This document shows positions 41,952 to 51,500 of a DNA stretch of 64,000 nucleotides, one piece after another; the stretch's first letter is position 1, and each line of letters begins with the position of its first letter. This stretch comes from Oxalobacteraceae sp. CFBP 8761. Its GTDB lineage: Bacteria; Pseudomonadota; Gammaproteobacteria; Burkholderiales; Burkholderiaceae_D. The stretch lies in assembly GCA_014841595.1 (NCBI GenBank), contig JACYUE010000001.1, positions 1,662,996 through 1,726,995 of the forward strand, read 5' to 3'. The position numbers and the translations under genes are program-made. The notes beneath the pieces are model-generated. The model did not search any database. It was not told the DNA's origin and saw only the letters and a list, made by a program, of their open reading frames with translations.

Positions 41952-43544
41952 TCAGACTGCTGCTGCATCCCCAACACCAGCACGCGCCGGCAGCCACAAC
42001 GCAACTTCAGTCCCATCACCCGGCGACGACACGATCTCGATCACGCCGCCATGCGCGGTCACGATCTCGCGCACGATGGTCATGCCCAGGCCGTTGCCAG
42101 GCACGTCGGGCAGGGCGTTGGCGCGCCAGAAGGCGTCATACACCTGTTTGCGCTGCTCCGGCGTCATGCCCACGCCCTGGTCGCGCACCCGCACTGCGGC
42201 GCCGGCTTGCCCGGCGCGTTCCTGCTGCGAGATGCTGACATCGACGATGCTGTCCGGCGCCGAGTAGGCGAGCGCATTGCTGACGATATTGCCCAGCGCC
42301 TGCTGCACGCGCGCGGCGTCGGCTGTCACGGGCGGCAGGCCGGGCGCCACGGCCAGCGCGATCCGTGCGGCATGCGCGTCGTTGGCCAGCGCGCCCTGGA
42401 TCTTGGCCATCATGTCGGCCAGGTCGAGCAAGGTCGGTTGCAACTGGGCCGCGCCGCCTGCATCGATGCGCGCCAGGTCGAGCATCTGGTTCACCAGGCC
42501 GATCAGGCGCGTGGCCTGGCGGTGGATGATGTCGATCAGCTCGCGCCCGGTGGCCGGGTCGAACTCGCGCTTGAGGAGCAGCTCCGAAAACCCGAGGATG
42601 CTGGCCATCGGCGTGCGCAATTCGTGGCTGGCGGTGCGAAAGTAATCGTGACGCCGCTGGTTGGCGGCGCGTACCCGTTCGCGTTCCGCGCGCAGGCCGC
42701 CCACGTCGCGCACGGTGGCCACCAGGTGCACATGCCCGTCGAGCGTCATGTTGGCAATCGAGATTTCGGCCGCAAAGCTGCTGCCATCGACGCGGCGGGC
42801 ATTGCCCTCGTGGCGCGAGACCACCTGCGGCGCCATGCCGATCAGCGTGGCCGACGAGCGGCCCGCCAGGTCGGGATTGGGCGCGCCGAACAACTGCTCG
42901 GCAGCCGGATTGCATGACAGGATCCGGCCTCCCGCGTCCAGCAACAGCACGGCGTCGGGCAGGTGCTCGAGCAGCGTGCGCAGTGAGCGTGCGCTGCTGC
43001 GCTCACGCTCGCACGCGGCGCGCAGTTCAATGGTGGCGATTTCACCCGCCACCATGCCCGCCAGGTCACGCAGCATCGCGCGGTCGGTGTCGGAAAACTC
43101 GCGCGGTACGCTGTCGATGATGCACAGCGTCCCAATCCGTATGCCGTCCCCGACATCGATCGGTGAACCGGCGTAAAAGCGCGCCGCTGTCTCGCCGTGT
43201 ACCAGCGGATTGTCGGCAAAGCGCGCGTCGGCGCGCGCATCGCGCACGACCATCACGTCGTCCTGCAGGATGGCGTGCGCGCAAAATGACACCGAGCGCG
43301 GCGTCTCGGTCAGCGCCACGCCGATGCGCGACTTGAACCACTGGCGGTCGGTGTCGACCAGGCTCACGAGCGCGATCGGCACCTTGAACAGGTGCGTGGC
43401 CATGCGCGTGATGCGGTCGAACGACGCTTGCGGCGGCGTGTCGAGCAGGTTCAGGTCGAGCAGCACCTCGTGGCGCCGGGATTCATCCGGCGGCAGGGGG
43501 GCTGAAGTGGGTGCGGGGTACTGGTTCGGTGGCGTCTCGTTCAT
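41952..43544 (-). CDS. GAF-PAS sensor histidine kinase (copy 1)
   Basis: 530 residues from ATG 43544; the frame runs further into the regulator gene but without a start. It has no membrane helix. A GAF-type domain (about 25-175) has DTPPQASFDRITRMATHLF, ALVSLVDTDRQWFKSRIGV, SFCAHAIL and IGTLCIIDSVPR. A PAS domain follows (about 190-300), then HisKA with the phospho-His in SHELRTPMASILGFSELLLK. The ATPase has ALGNIVSNALAYSAP, VRDQGVGMTP and PGNGLGMTIVREI. It is paired with the HTH-REC gene 23 bp upstream. It is a paralogue of the kinase at 44303-45925. Confidence 0.93.
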   Translation of the reverse strand: MNETPPNQYPAPTSAPLPPDESRRHEVLLDLNLLDTPPQASFDRITRMATHLFKVPIALVSLVDTDRQWFKSRIGVALTETPRSVSFCAHAILQDDVMVVRDARADARFADNPLVHGETAARFYAGSPIDVGDGIRIGTLCIIDSVPREFSDTDRAMLRDLAGMVAGEIATIELRAACERERSSARSLRTLLEHLPDAVLLLDAGGRILSCNPAAEQLFGAPNPDLAGRSSATLIGMAPQVVSRHEGNARRVDGSSFAAEISIANMTLDGHVHLVATVRDVGGLRAERERVRAANQRRHDYFRTASHELRTPMASILGFSELLLKREFDPATGRELIDIIHRQATRLIGLVNQMLDLARIDAGGAAQLQPTLLDLADMMAKIQGALANDAHAARIALAVAPGLPPVTADAARVQQALGNIVSNALAYSAPDSIVDVSISQQERAGQAGAAVRVRDQGVGMTPEQRKQVYDAFWRANALPDVPGNGLGMTIVREIVTAHGGVIEIVSSPGDGTEVALWLPARAGVGDAAAV

Positions 43545-43567
43545 TATCGGGTCCTGCGGGATCGGTC

Positions 43568-44215
43568 TCAGGGAGCCGGTGGCAGCGCCGATGTCACTGC
43601 GGCGCGCAGGGCCGCGAGCGGCGCCGGCTTGGTCAGGTAAGGTACATCGTCCGGCAGACCCATGGCCAGCACGGTCGGCTTGTCCATGCCGCTGATGACC
43701 ACCATCGGCATCGACGCGGTGGCCGGATTGTCGCGCAGGCTGCGGATCATGCCAAAGCCGTCCATGCCCGGCATGTGCAGGTCGCTCACCAGGACATCGG
43801 GGCGCGCCTGGCCGATGCACATCATCGCCTCGAGGCCGTTGCTCGCCTTGCGCACGGCGAGATCCATGCCCCAGGTTCCGATTTCCAGTTCGTACAGGCG
43901 CAGCAGCGTCGCGTCGTCGTCGACGATCAGCACCGTGCGCGCGGGGCCCAGCGGCAGGATCGGGCGGGCGCTGCTTGCCAAGACGGGCGGCGCGGCAAGC
44001 ACGGCGCGACGCCCGTCGAGCAGGCGCTCGACCGAGGCATTGGTGATGCGGCGATGGCCGCCCGCCGTTTTCCATGCCTGCAGCGCGCCATTCTCGACCC
44101 ACATCTGCACCGTGCGCGGCGAAACGCCGATCCGCTCGGCCGCTTGCCGGGTGGTGCAAAAGGCCGACCGGTCACAGGCGGGCTCAGCAATATCTTGACG
44201 GTCGGCAATTTTCAT
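43568..44215 (-). CDS. HTH-REC response regulator (copy 1)
   Basis: 215 residues. Domain order is unusual: an N-terminal excisionase/MerR-like HTH (about 17-65, FCTTRQAAERIGVSPRTVQM, WKTAGGHRRITNASVERLL), then a C-terminal receiver (about 92-212). The receiver has VLIVDDDATLLRLYELE, the phospho-acceptor Asp in DVLVSDLHMPGMDG and the Lys in YLTKPAPL. Classical regulators carry HTH at the C-terminus. It is transcribed just before its kinase (23 bp). The second pair upstream (45939-46598) has the same plan. Binding site and targets are unknown. Confidence 0.9.
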   Translation of the reverse strand: MKIADRQDIAEPACDRSAFCTTRQAAERIGVSPRTVQMWVENGALQAWKTAGGHRRITNASVERLLDGRRAVLAAPPVLASSARPILPLGPARTVLIVDDDATLLRLYELEIGTWGMDLAVRKASNGLEAMMCIGQARPDVLVSDLHMPGMDGFGMIRSLRDNPATASMPMVVISGMDKPTVLAMGLPDDVPYLTKPAPLAALRAAVTSALPPAP

Positions 44216-44302
44216 ATTTTGCTGATTTTACCGGTTCACATTGGACTGTCAAGGCAAACCGCAAGGTCTCGTCGGCACTGACGGGCACTTGCAACACTCG
44301 CC

Positions 44303-45925
44303 TCAGCGACGGGCCGATGCCGGGCCGTCATCGGCATTCGCCACCGGCAGATAGAGGGTGACTTCAGTGCCGACGCCGGCCTCGGATTCGAGCGCAATGC
44401 GTCCGCCGTGCAGATCGACGATTTCCTTGAGGATCGTCAGCCCCAGGCCACTGCCTGGCGCTGCCGAATCGCTGTCGACGCGATAAAAGGCGTCAAAGAC
44501 CTGGGCCTGCTGCTGGGGTGTCATGCCGATGCCGCGGTCGCGCACCCGAATCGCCACCATCGGCCGGTCGCCCCACCGTTCGGGCGCGGCGCGCAGCGAA
44601 ATCGGCGTGCCGGGAGCGGAATATTTGATGCTGTTGCTGACGATATTGGTCAGCGCCTGCTGCATCTTCTGGGCGTCGGCCGCCAGTGGCGGCAGCCCGG
44701 GCGCGATGTCGGTGCTGACGCGGTGCGCCTGGCCGAGACCTTCGAGGGACGCCAGCGTCCTGCTGACCAGATCGCCCACGGGAACAGCGTCGATCTTCAG
44801 GTCGTCCCGTCCGCCCGCTTCAATCCGGGCCAGGTCGAGCATCTGGTTGACCAGGCCGACCAGGCGGCCGGATTCACGGTGGATGATTTCCACAAGTTCA
44901 CGGCTGACGGCGGGATCGAATTCGCGCTTGAGCAGCAATTCGGAAAAGCCCAGCACGCTCGACATTGGCGTTCGCAGTTCGTGGGTCGCGGTGGCGAAGT
45001 GGCGCCGGCGCCGCTCGTCAGTGGCGCGGTTGCGTTCTTCGGCGGCGCGCCGCTGCGAAATGTCCCGCACCGTCACGGCGAACTTCGGCCGCGCCGCCCA
45101 CATCATGCGGCAATACGAAAACTCGACCGGGAAGCGGCTGCCGTCCAGGCGCCGCGCGAGCGCCTCGTAGCGCGCGCCTTCGCGCAACTGGCCCGTGCGG
45201 CGCATCCGCAGCAGGTCTTCATCCATCAATTCGCGCAGCGGCCGACCGGCCAGCAGCGGGCCGGATGCGCCGAACAGCCTTTCGGCTGCCGGGTTCGCGG
45301 CCACGATATTGCCTTGTGCATTGAGCATCAGGATGCCGTCGGGCAGGTGGCCCACCAGTGCCTTTTCCCAGCCTTCGGGCGCGGGGCGACCAGCCGGCCG
45401 CGCACGCAATTCGTCGCCGGCGATGGCGGCCAGGTCGCGCAGCGTGGCCATCTGGTCGTCGTCGAAATGGCGTACCTCGCGGTCGATCACGCACAGCGCG
45501 CCGACCCGGCTGCCGTCCGGCGCAGCCAGCGGAATGCCGGCATAGAAGCGCACGTCCGGCGCACCGGTTACGAACGGGTTATGGGCAAAGCGGGGATCGA
45601 GACGCGCGTCGTCGATCACCAGGCCGTTCTCGTGCTCGATCGTGTGCGTGCAGAACGAGGTCACGCGCGTGGTTTCGTGCAGATCGATGCCCACGCGCGA
45701 CTTGAACCACTGGCGGTCGGTGTCGACCAGCGCGATCAGTGAAATGGGCACGCCCAGCAAACGGCAGGCCAGGCGCGTGATGCGGTCGAACCGTTCTTCG
45801 GGCGGGGTGTCGAGCAGGGCGAGTTCGTGCAGTGCGCTGACGCGGGCCTGGTCGGACTGGGGAATGGATTGCGGGGCAGGCAAAGTCGGGGCAACAAAGG
45901 GGTGTCGGTCCGGCTCGGAATGCAT
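44303..45925 (-). CDS. GAF-PAS sensor histidine kinase (copy 2)
   Basis: 540 residues from ATG 45925. It has the same layout as copy 1: a GAF-type domain (LLDTPPEERFDRITRLACRL, LIALVDTDRQWFKSRVGI, TSFCTHTIEHENGLV), then a PAS domain with KFAVTVRDISQRRAAEERN. The H-box is THELRTPMSSVLGFSELLLK. The ATPase motifs are ALTNIVSNSIKYSAP, VRDRGIGMTP and PGSGLGLTILKEI. The H-box and ADIS-like segments are nearly the same as in copy 1, so the two are recent or constrained paralogues. It lies 13 bp after its own HTH-REC gene. Confidence 0.93.
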   Translation of the reverse strand: MHSEPDRHPFVAPTLPAPQSIPQSDQARVSALHELALLDTPPEERFDRITRLACRLLGVPISLIALVDTDRQWFKSRVGIDLHETTRVTSFCTHTIEHENGLVIDDARLDPRFAHNPFVTGAPDVRFYAGIPLAAPDGSRVGALCVIDREVRHFDDDQMATLRDLAAIAGDELRARPAGRPAPEGWEKALVGHLPDGILMLNAQGNIVAANPAAERLFGASGPLLAGRPLRELMDEDLLRMRRTGQLREGARYEALARRLDGSRFPVEFSYCRMMWAARPKFAVTVRDISQRRAAEERNRATDERRRRHFATATHELRTPMSSVLGFSELLLKREFDPAVSRELVEIIHRESGRLVGLVNQMLDLARIEAGGRDDLKIDAVPVGDLVSRTLASLEGLGQAHRVSTDIAPGLPPLAADAQKMQQALTNIVSNSIKYSAPGTPISLRAAPERWGDRPMVAIRVRDRGIGMTPQQQAQVFDAFYRVDSDSAAPGSGLGLTILKEIVDLHGGRIALESEAGVGTEVTLYLPVANADDGPASARR

Positions 45926-45938
45926 GATGTCGATCCTG

Positions 45939-46598
45939 TCAGTCGGGCGCAGCCGCCGCGTCGATGTCACTGAAAATGCGTTCGATCCGGGCGCGCAGTT
46001 CAGGGAAGCGCACCGGTTTGGCAAATACCGGAATGTCATCGGGCAGCCCCATCGACTTGATGGTTGCAGGGTCGAGGCCGCTGATGACGATGATTGCCAT
46101 ATTGCCATAGCGCGGGTCAGCGCGCAGTGTACGTACCATGCGGAAACCATCCATGCCCGGCATATTCAGGTCGCTGATCAGGAGGTCGGGCCGCGCTTCG
46201 CCGATCCGGATCAGCGCATCGAAGCCGTCGCGCGCCTTGATCAGCTGCGCGTCGAGGCCCCAGCCCGACATTTCCAGCTCGTACAGGCGCAGCAGGGTCG
46301 CGTCGTCGTCGGCCATCACGATGCGCCGGCCGGCCGGCATCGACCTGGCAGGGGGCGCCGGCGCTGGTTGGCCGCCGGTGACTGCGTGATTGCGCTGCGC
46401 GACCAGGCGGTGTACCGAGGTAAGCAGGATACGGCGGTGGCCGCCGGCGGTTTTCCAGGCTTGCAGCACACCGCTTTCGACCCAGAGCTGCACGGTCCGG
46501 TGCGAGACGCCAAGCAGGCTCGCGGCCTCCTTGGTCGAGCAGACTTCTGCGGAAGCGGGGTCGGTCGGCGCGGGCGCTGAACTGCTGTGCGATATCAT
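45939..46598 (-). CDS. HTH-REC response regulator (copy 2)
   Basis: 219 residues. The N-terminal HTH has VCSTKEAASLLGVSHRTVQL and WKTAGGHRRILLTSVHRLV. The receiver has IVMADDDATLLRLYELEMSG, LLISDLNMPGMDGFRMVRTL (phospho-acceptor Asp) and VFAKPVRFPELRA. DDDATLLRLYELE is identical to copy 1. It leads the second kinase pair. An inverted repeat TTATCAC-N18-GTGATAA lies upstream at 46752-46783, but its link to this gene is unproven. Confidence 0.9.
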   Translation of the reverse strand: MISHSSSAPAPTDPASAEVCSTKEAASLLGVSHRTVQLWVESGVLQAWKTAGGHRRILLTSVHRLVAQRNHAVTGGQPAPAPPARSMPAGRRIVMADDDATLLRLYELEMSGWGLDAQLIKARDGFDALIRIGEARPDLLISDLNMPGMDGFRMVRTLRADPRYGNMAIIVISGLDPATIKSMGLPDDIPVFAKPVRFPELRARIERIFSDIDAAAAPD

Positions 46599-46751
46599 GA
46601 AATAGAATTGTGCTGGTAGTTAAAAGCCTCCCGACCGGGGGCCGACGACCCACCCCGTCGCGTGTCGTCAGGGTGACAGCGCGTCGGAACAGACGGATCA
46701 AGCCACCTGGATGCGTAACAATACGCATAGGCAAGTCAACAATCTATCAAA

Positions 46752-46783
46752 TTATCACAAATTACGATAGTGAAACGTGATAA
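46752..46783. promoter_or_regulatory. Inverted repeat in gap 46599-46825
   Basis: TTATCAC-N18-GTGATAA is a perfect 7-bp dyad in the AT-rich gap between the surface operon and the HTH-REC gene. It could be an operator for the HTH-REC gene on the minus strand. No terminator is seen in this gap. Confidence 0.35.
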
Positions 46784-46825
46784 CTCGTTTCTGTATTGTA
46801 ACTTGCGGTCATGAACAGCGGCGCA

Positions 46826-48505
46826 TTATTGTACTTTTACCGTCACGGTGACGGTGCCACTGGCCCCTGGTGCCAACGTGCCGGTGATGCCCCATTCGAT
46901 CTTGCCATTGGCGCCCACATCGGGTTTGGCGGCGACTGCGCAGGCCAGGCCAGAGGGCAGCGTACCGCAGCTGCTGTCGGCATAGGTCGTGAAGGCCGGC
47001 GTGGTGTCTTCGATCTTCAATTGGGTCAGCGTGGTGGTCCCGCTATTCTCGAACGTGATCGTATACAGGATCGTGCTGCCCGGCGTTGCATTGGCCTTGT
47101 CGACTGCCTTGGTCAGCTTGAAGTCGTCGCAGGTCTGGCAAATGCCTTCGACCGTGACGACGATTTCGCCCAGGCCGATGCCCAGCAGCTTGAGCAGCGG
47201 GTCGGCCACGCCCCTGAGCACCGGCGCGATCAGCGGGCTGACCACGTTCTTGACCAGCGTCTTGACGAGTGGTTCGACCGCCCCCTGCAACAGCCCCAGG
47301 GCCGGCATGCTGCGGATCTGCAGATTCGTCACCAGGCTGTTGGCCGCATTCGTGATGAAGGTCGTGCTCGAACTCACGGTGCGCGTCTGCGGGAACGTGC
47401 CCGTCATCGTCACGCTCGTCGAGAACGGCGCCTGGCCACGCACGATGCTCTTGATGTCGAGCGCAATATCGACCGGCAGCAGCCCCAGCGCGGCGGCCCG
47501 CAGCGACCCGATGGTGCCGAAGTCGACGTCCGAGTCGAGAATCGCGCGGCTGCGATTGAAGAACACGCTGTCGTCGATCTTGCCGATGAAGATGTCGGAC
47601 ACGCCCGGCGCCACCTGCAGCGTGACGGCCTTGGTCGCAGCACTCACGGCGGAGAGGCTGCCCTGGCCGCGCGCGACTTCCACGTATACGTCCAGCTTGC
47701 CGATGCCGACCGATGCGCTTTGCAGCAGTCCCGTACCGACCAGCGAATCGGTGGCCGGCGTCAGTGACACCAGGTCCATCTTGAGCTTGAGGCGGATCGC
47801 CGCCGAATGGAAGGTCGAACCGGTCGGCCCGCACACGTACACCGGCGGCTCGATCACCTGCGCATACAGTTGCAGGCTGTTGACCACGCCGGTCGCGCCC
47901 AGGAGGCCACCCGAAATCCCGACCGGCTGCGGCGTGGTCAGCACGTTGCGGCGGTTGTACAGCTGGACCAGTCCGGTGAACATGTCAAGCGCGTTGACCG
48001 TGCTGGTGCCGAGCGAACCGGTGTCGGCCGTGACCTTGACCAGGTCGCCCAGGCGCACGGTGCCGCCCACGCCATTGAGTTGCGAGGCCAGGCTGGACAA
48101 CGCACCGGCCAGTTGCGGCTTGGCCTCAGCCTGCGCCTCGACTGCCAGCGCGTTGGCGATCTGCACCAGCGTGACGTTGGCGCTCAGTGCCTGCGCCGGG
48201 GTCGATACGCTCAGGTCCGTCTTGAGCACGTTCAGGAAATTCAGCAGGTTCAGGTTGCCGCCGGCCAGCGCGTTCCAGTCGACCGCACTCAGCGAGGTAC
48301 CGGTGCCGAGCATGCCGCCCAGCAGCGGGCCGAGCAGGGCGCTCTTGCCCGTGTCGACGCTGGCCAGGCGCGGGCCGGCGGTGATGCAGGCGCCGGTCAC
48401 CGTGCAGTCGGCCTTGGCCGGCAGGGCGCCAAGCAGGCAGGCGAGGGCCACGAAGACGCGCAGCCAGGCATGGCTAAGGCGGGACGAGAGCAGTGCGAAA
48501 GTCAT
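46826..48505 (-). CDS. Exported protein with C-terminal DUF11-like domain
   Basis: 559 residues from ATG 48505, with AAGGATA upstream. The signal peptide ends at about residue 32 (LGALPAKA). The long middle part (about 35-440) is rich in Ala, Val, Leu and Gly, with repeated predicted helices and strands and no recognised domain. The last about 115 residues form an Ig-like DUF11 unit: VEGICQTCDDFKLTKAVDKA, TPGSTILYTITFENSGTTTL and GTVTVTVKVQ at the end. Cys pairs are present near both ends. It is the last gene of the operon, 14 bp after the giant protein, and may be secreted or held at the outer surface. The function is unknown. Confidence 0.72.
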   Translation of the reverse strand: MTFALLSSRLSHAWLRVFVALACLLGALPAKADCTVTGACITAGPRLASVDTGKSALLGPLLGGMLGTGTSLSAVDWNALAGGNLNLLNFLNVLKTDLSVSTPAQALSANVTLVQIANALAVEAQAEAKPQLAGALSSLASQLNGVGGTVRLGDLVKVTADTGSLGTSTVNALDMFTGLVQLYNRRNVLTTPQPVGISGGLLGATGVVNSLQLYAQVIEPPVYVCGPTGSTFHSAAIRLKLKMDLVSLTPATDSLVGTGLLQSASVGIGKLDVYVEVARGQGSLSAVSAATKAVTLQVAPGVSDIFIGKIDDSVFFNRSRAILDSDVDFGTIGSLRAAALGLLPVDIALDIKSIVRGQAPFSTSVTMTGTFPQTRTVSSSTTFITNAANSLVTNLQIRSMPALGLLQGAVEPLVKTLVKNVVSPLIAPVLRGVADPLLKLLGIGLGEIVVTVEGICQTCDDFKLTKAVDKANATPGSTILYTITFENSGTTTLTQLKIEDTTPAFTTYADSSCGTLPSGLACAVAAKPDVGANGKIEWGITGTLAPGASGTVTVTVKVQ

Positions 48506-48519
48506 GTCGGTATCCTTGA

Positions 48520-51500
48520 TTACTTGAGCAGGTCGCCCGAGAGCAGGCCTTGCAGCGTGTTCTCGTCGAACTTCATGCGTACCCGGAAGTACACGCCCTT
48601 GGCCGTGGCATCGGCGCCGGCCAGGTCGCGTTCCTTGAAGCCGAGCAGGTTGTAGCCAGCCGAGACCCACATATTGCGTTGCAGCTGGTAGCCCGCCTCG
48701 ATGCCGGCCGCGTACTGGCGGCCGCGCGTGTCGCGGTCCATCAGCATCTGCGCCGTGGCGCCGATGTCCCAGTCGGCATTGATCTCGTGCGTCACGCGGC
48801 CGGCCACCAGGTGGCTGACCGTGCGGTTCGACAGGCCGCTCGACTGGTCCATGGCCATCTTGGCGGCGTAGCGGGCGCTGACGGTGGTATCAAGGCGCAG
48901 CTGCCAGTTGGCGCCGACCGAGACGGCGTGCACGGCGCGCTTGAGGTCCGCCAGGCCGTCGTCGCGTTCGAGCTTGTACTCGTACTTGGCCAGGCCGTTT
49001 ACGCCGATCGATTGCAGCGCGCGGTAGGCCACGCCGCTTTGCAGCAGCTCGGTCACGCGCATGGTCTTGCTGGCATTCGAGCGGGTGGCGGCCAGCGTGT
49101 TCTTGCCCAGGAAGGTCCAGCTGTCGTCGATCTTGTAGGCCAGGCCCAGCGTCGAGAGCAGGCCGTCGCTGTCGGCGCCGTGGCGCAGTTCGAGGCGGGC
49201 GTTGCCGGTCCAGGTCGGATGGCGGCTCACTTCGATGGCGCCGGTCAGCGCGATCGCTTCGTTGTTGTTGGCGCCCGAGAGCACCTTGACGCGCTCGAAG
49301 CTGGTGTTGGCGCGCACGCCGTCGCCCAGCGTCCACAGATTGCGCAGGCCCAGAGCTGCTTCGGCCTGGCGCTCGCCGGTCACGGTGCCCGCTGGCGACG
49401 TGCCGCCGGCGCGGTATTCCGAGAACACACGGCCGTCGTGCATGTAGTCGGTATCGACGCCAAACACGGTGGCGTGGCGCTGCTGGCCCTGATTGAGCGC
49501 ATAGGTCGAGCCCAGGCTGCTGATCAGTTCATGGCGGCCGTACACGCGGCTGCCGCCGGCGAAGCGGTAGTCGCCGCCCAGCGCCACCATGCGGCGGCCA
49601 TTGTCGTGGATATCCTGTTCGCCTTCGACGAACACGCCGGCCTGCGGCAGGCCAGGGATCTGCATGCCCAGCTTGGCGCGCACGCTGGTCAGGTCGGGCT
49701 GGGCCACGATGACCCCGGCGCCGCCTTCTTCACGTGCATGGCGCATGCCGACTTCGGCTTGCAGGCCATTGTCGAACGCGTAGCCGGCGAAGAGCTGCAC
49801 GCCATTGCGGGTGGCGTCGGTGGTCAGGTCGGCCGTGTGCAGGCCTTCCAGGCCGACGCTGGTGCGCTCGGTGAAGCGATAGCGCACATTGGCGCCGCCT
49901 TCGGTGCGGCCCTTCGGCAGGTTGGCCGATGGATTGTCGAAGTTGGCGTCGGCGCGGCCCAGGAACAGGTGGCTTTCGAGCTTGCCGTCGGTGCGGTTCG
50001 CGTCAAAGCGTGCGGCGCGACCCGACAGGCCGGCTTTTTCCATCTGCGCCGCTTCGACGATGACGACGGTTTTTTCATCCGGCTTGACGCTGGCATTGAC
50101 GCTCACCAGGCGGGTCGGGGCGGCCGGGTTGCGGTCTTCGACGGCGCTGGCGCCGAATTCGACGTGGCTGCCGATCTGGTACTGGGCGGCCACACCGCCA
50201 ACCAGGAAGCGCGCGCCGTTCTGGTCCACTTCGTACGCCAGGCGCAGGCTGACCGGGTTCAGGTTCTCGTCCAGGCTCGGCACCGGGGCGCGCAGCAGGA
50301 TGCGGCCGCTGAGCGGATCGATGTCGTAGTCGACGTAGCGCACCAGGGCGCGGCGCGACAGGATTACGCCGGTCTGGTCGCGGTCACGCACGATGATTTC
50401 GATGCGCTCGCTGTTGATGACCATCAGGCCGCCGCCGGTGAGGAACGGGCCCGAGGTGCCGTTGGCGGCGAATTCTTCGACCATCTGACGGGTGCTGTCG
50501 TAGCTGAGGAACGAGTCGACTGTCAGGCCATCGAGTTCGGCGTGCTGGCGCAGGCCCGTCAGGTTGCGGTTGTAGGCGCCCAGGTTGCGCGCCGGGGTCA
50601 CACCTGGCGGCACGAAGTCGCCGAACATCACGTACGAGCGGTTGCGCTCGGCCTTGACGTACAGGCGGCCGGCCGATTGCGCCTCGAAGCCGCGGCGCGC
50701 ATCGTCGCCATAGGTCGGGTAGAACGCAAACGGGTTGATATCGCGGAACATCTTCGGCTCGGTGTCCTTGTCCGAGTCGTACGACATCGTCAGCAGCGTA
50801 TCGGCGCCGATCTGGCCTTTGGCGAACATCGCGGCGCGGGCGCCGGCATTGACGGTCTCGCCCCCGGCCACATGGCGCAGGCGGTCTTCGAAGCCGTCGA
50901 AATCGCGCAGCGGGGTCGCGGTATTGCCGCGGCTGCGGTTCAGGCTGAACGCGCCTTCGACGACGCCGGCCGCTACCATCGGGCGCAGGGCCGGCAGGAA
51001 GCGCAGGGTGTTTTTGGCGCGCAGCAGGCCGCTGGTGGCTTGCAGGCGGGCTTCGCCGGCGTCCGGCGCGCTGCGCAGCGCGAATTCGGCGCTGCCGCCT
51101 TCGACGAAGACCTGGTGGCCAGGCTCACGTGGATCGAGGTCCGGCTGGTCCCACTGGCCGGCGCTGGCCTCCAGCGTGACCGGGGTGCGTTCGGCGATCA
51201 GCACGCCGTTCGCGTCTTCGAGGCGTACGGCGACCATCGCCAGCGAGCGGCCATCGGCCGGGGCCGATTCGGCGAGTGGGGCGACCGACAGGCGCGCCAG
51301 GGTGCCCGGCACGACCACGTCGACGACGCTGCTGCCGCGCGGGTTGCCGAAGCTGTCGGTTTCGCGCACTTCGATCAGGTTGTGGCCGGGTTTCAGGGTC
51401 ACGCCAACATAGTCGCGCAGCTCGAGCGCCTGGGCTGCGACCGTGTCCTGCTTGCCGATATGGCTGTCGTCCACGGCCACGCCATCGACGAGCAGCGTGA

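Noticed and set aside
41952..44159. A single 735-codon protein joining the HTH-REC region and the kinase
   Set aside because: The frame reaches upstream only as an out-of-frame read of the HTH-REC gene; the real kinase starts at 43544.
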